Below the pieces are notes generated by a model. The model did no database searches. It was not told the origin of the DNA and worked only from the letters and a program-made list of their open reading frames with translations. A stretch of DNA of 64,000 nucleotides from Tigriopus japonicus (taxonomy: Eukaryota > Arthropoda > Copepoda > Harpacticoida > Harpacticidae): contig CM021319.1 in assembly GCA_010645155.1 (NCBI GenBank), forward strand, positions 5,650,933 to 5,714,932, written 5' to 3'. The stretch's first letter is position 1, and every line of letters starts with the position of its first letter. Positions 61,891-64,000 of the stretch are shown here, piece after piece. The translations under genes and the position numbers were made by a program.

Positions 61891-62214
61891 GTCCAAGCTT
61901 GAGATTTCACAGTTGTTAAGAATACTTATGAAAGAAGGAGGATGAAGATAACATCCACGTTCCATCAATCACAAACTGATATATTGTAGAAAAAAGTCAT
62001 GTTTAAGTTGTGCAAACCCTGTTCTAGATCTAAAGAAGCAATTTCTTGAATCAAATTCATAAGTTTTTTAAACTTGGATAATTTGCGTGTTTTCTCCGAC
62101 CAGGATTTGGGTGTGAGAATCAACAGAAGGTTTTTGTCAATGGACATCACAACTTGCTTAATATGTCATCTTGTCAATCACAATCAAATACAGACACGAT
62201 CAAACACACATGCT

Positions 62215-62418
62215 CTAAATGTGCCCGTACTTGACTTCGTGACGATGATCCTCACGTACTTGCTTAGCAGCACGTCGAAAAAAATGATCCACGATGGGAC
62301 CAAGATGTTGAGGGATGAGGTCTCGGTCCCCCAACTTTATGGGCGTTTGACGCTTTGATTTGCCGTTTGAGTTCCTCATTCCATCGAGCGATGGAACGTT
62401 GCTTTCACCCAAAACCAT
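62215..62418 (-). CDS. possible small protein or terminal exon, unrecognised
   Basis: A 67-residue frame starting MVLGESNVPSLDGMR and ending with a basic, helical segment (LGPIVDHFFRRAAKQVRED). Composition and codon use are less AT-biased than the surrounding DNA, which is why it is listed. It has no signal peptide. A stop codon lies 15 nt upstream in frame, so it would need either the ATG at 62418 or a splice acceptor near 62425-62430. I recognise no family. It may be a chance frame. Confidence 0.25.
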   Translation of the reverse strand: MVLGESNVPSLDGMRNSNGKSKRQTPIKLGDRDLIPQHLGPIVDHFFRRAAKQVREDHRHEVKYGHI

Positions 62419-62728
62419 CGACTCATATACTGGGGTTCAAAGGGTCTTGGAAACCAGTCCATAATTATCTACCCAATAGGTCCCACACGTTGGAACTCAA
62501 TTCATCACTGAGCAGAGCCACATTTCTTACTTCAATTGGTGATATATTTCAAAGTAAGTTTGTCAGAATAAGATTCACATTTGATGGTAATTATCCGAAA
62601 AGCTATGAGACATTTTGCATTTATTATCTAAGGTTAAGTTTGGAGAGAAATTTCATAAAAAGAAACATCAAAATGGGGAAACTGTAGATGTACTAAAGAT
62701 ATAAAAACAGGTTCAGCTGATATTTTTT

Positions 62729-62844
62729 TCAAAAAGTCAAGTTTGATCCTTGTGGCAAATTTAGTTTTGCTTGAACCAAACCGAATTCTGCATCGATTGC
62801 TTTTTGACAAGCTCCAAACAACATTAACACAGTTGTATTGGCAT
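62729..62844 (-). pseudogene. exon-like frame, possible relic of a secreted-protein gene
   Basis: After a good acceptor (TTTTACTTACAG) a frame opens for 37 residues, ANTTVLMLFGACQKAIDAEF and onward, then stops. It looks like the C-terminal exon of a small helical secreted protein. No upstream exon in compatible phase was found within the window, so a complete gene is not supported. Confidence 0.22.
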
Positions 62845-62928
62845 CTGTAAGTAAAATACACTAAATTGGCTTAGATGCTTTTTCTTTTTGCAGTAGGTCT
62901 TGGTATCTTTAAATCATCATTCAATTTG

Positions 62929-63041
62929 TCATATTCGGGAGATTAAAAGTCTGTTCAGGATGTTGATGCACGAATTGAAGGCGGTGGTGGAAGCATTCAT
63001 GAAAGCAGGACAGAGGGCTTTTATGCACTCATTATTTTTCG
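62929..63041 (-). pseudogene. exon-like cysteine-containing frame, possible relic
   Basis: After a TTTTCAG acceptor a 37-residue frame opens (NNECIKALCPAFMNASTTAF and onward) and ends in a stop. The C-x(n)-AF-x-x-C-x3-LN pattern recalls the end of exon 1 of the secreted gene at 61777 (ACLGRK ... AFECQAQLNL). It has no usable donor downstream, so it cannot be spliced to the 62844 frame. Probably a degenerate paralogous exon, or chance. Confidence 0.2.
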
Positions 63042-64000
63042 CTGAAAACCATTGTGAAAGTCCCACGGATGTCGTTGACAAGAGCTATTTATAGATTCTG
63101 AGATGCAAGTTGAAAATGTACCCTTAAGTTTTTTCTCTTTACTGGGACATTTACATAGTTTTCTTTAAAACTAAACAAATAGACTTTGTGACTGAATGAC
63201 AAGGAGACTCAGTCATACATTATGCTTTTGAATCTCCATTCCTTAAGGTCGCCGTAAATGCAAGGGTTGCATTAGAAATGGTGATGATGGAAAAGAACAA
63301 CGTTAATTAAGCATTTTAAGGTATTTTTTATAAAATTGGGACAGTTGGCAAAGAGCCTTGCATTTGTCCCTTTAGGGGAGGAGGGCAGAATTTTGAGGTT
63401 TTAAGGTTGGGCCAAAAAAAAGAAGTCTGTAAGCCTCAATTAGACGGACGCTTGCCAAGTAGCAGTGAGCTGGTTTGATATTAAGAAGTCCTTTTCGAGT
63501 TTCCAGAGATCGGAATTCAAGGTTTGCGACGAAATGCTTTTGATTCGAAAACTTTTAAACAATAATATATATCACTCAAAGTATTAGTTGGAGTCTATTT
63601 CCCTTATTTGCTTCATATTAAAATGTATGATATCAATATGTGATTCAGATCCAATAAATGTAAGCAGCAGAGTAACAAGCTGTCCCTGCCTTCCTAACAA
63701 AGATTTGATTCCGAGCTCTGGGAACTTTGAATGTACTTCTTAATCCTGAAACAATCCACAGCCAGCTGGCAACCCATTTAGACCTGAAACGGACATTGGT
63801 GTATTAAAAACGGCAAAATCCACACTTGGACCGCCAACCCTGTAGAACAATAAAGCAAAGTTAGCAAACGGAGGTCTAATTTTTCACGCAATATCGTGAA
63901 ATTTTTATTTTATTTTATACTTCTTTTTTGACCTGCCTGACATGACCAAGAGTTGCAATAAGCATTGCATTACAATATCGAAAAAAAGAAGTAAAAACAT
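63042..64000. other. right edge, no gene seen
   Basis: AT-rich. A TATAAATAG sequence lies on the minus strand at 63093-63085, but no credible open frame starts downstream of it. Nothing else recognised to the end. Confidence 0.5.

Noticed and set aside
63085..63093. TATAAATAG as a functional promoter
   Set aside because: No open frame of useful length begins downstream; the sequence may be chance in AT-rich DNA.

Overview
The window is nuclear DNA of an animal, most likely an arthropod and plausibly a small-genome crustacean such as a copepod. The basis is GT-AG introns that join into full-length metazoan proteins (Sec16, GINS2, ISWI, a SID-1 family channel, an ionotropic glutamate receptor), AATAAA poly(A) signals, and mariner-like, hAT-like and non-LTR element debris. 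There are no operons or bacterial ribosome-binding sites. The copepod suggestion is an inference, not something the sequence proves.

Layout. From 1 to 2.9 kb there is non-coding DNA with a fold-back mariner relic (1872-2565). From 2.9 to 6 kb lies a head-to-head pair of intronless genes: FTSJ1/Trm7 tRNA 2'-O-methyltransferase (minus) and mitochondrial methionine aminopeptidase METAP1D (plus). From 6 to 12.3 kb is AT-rich intergenic DNA with three inverted-repeat elements, one of them a hAT-type MITE with a perfect 8-bp target duplication. From 12.3 to 24.3 kb is a compact housekeeping block: Sec16 (plus, ER exit sites), GINS2/Psf2 (minus, replicative helicase subunit) and ISWI/SMARCA5 (plus, chromatin remodelling). 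From 24.8 to 28.5 kb are a small three-exon gene for a cysteine-containing secreted protein (plus) and a SID-1/SIDT dsRNA-channel family gene (minus), arranged tail to tail. From 29.2 to 30.5 kb is a MITE flanked by an 8-bp duplication, interrupted by a second palindromic element rich in TATCTAGATA; further hairpin repeats follow to 31.9 kb.

From 32.6 to 52.8 kb a single minus-strand gene of 15 exons occupies the centre of the window. Its exons join in phase to a 1000-residue ionotropic receptor with signal peptide, amino-terminal domain, S1, M1, pore loop, M3, S2 and M4. The ligand-binding arginine position, the pore Q/R site and the M3 SYTANLAAF motif are all non-canonical, so it is a divergent receptor and probably not a conventional glutamate-gated channel. 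Its first intron is about 8.25 kb.

From 53 to 64 kb is repeat-rich DNA: a 19-bp minisatellite, a frameshifted non-LTR reverse transcriptase fragment, an inverted repeat pair 3 kb apart, and a three-exon secreted-protein gene with a TATA box (minus, 60661-61777). Near the right edge are weak exon-like pieces that may be relics of a related gene. No new multi-gene system was found. The most unusual objects are the divergent receptor, the nested palindromic element, the fold-back mariner and the two unrecognised secreted proteins.
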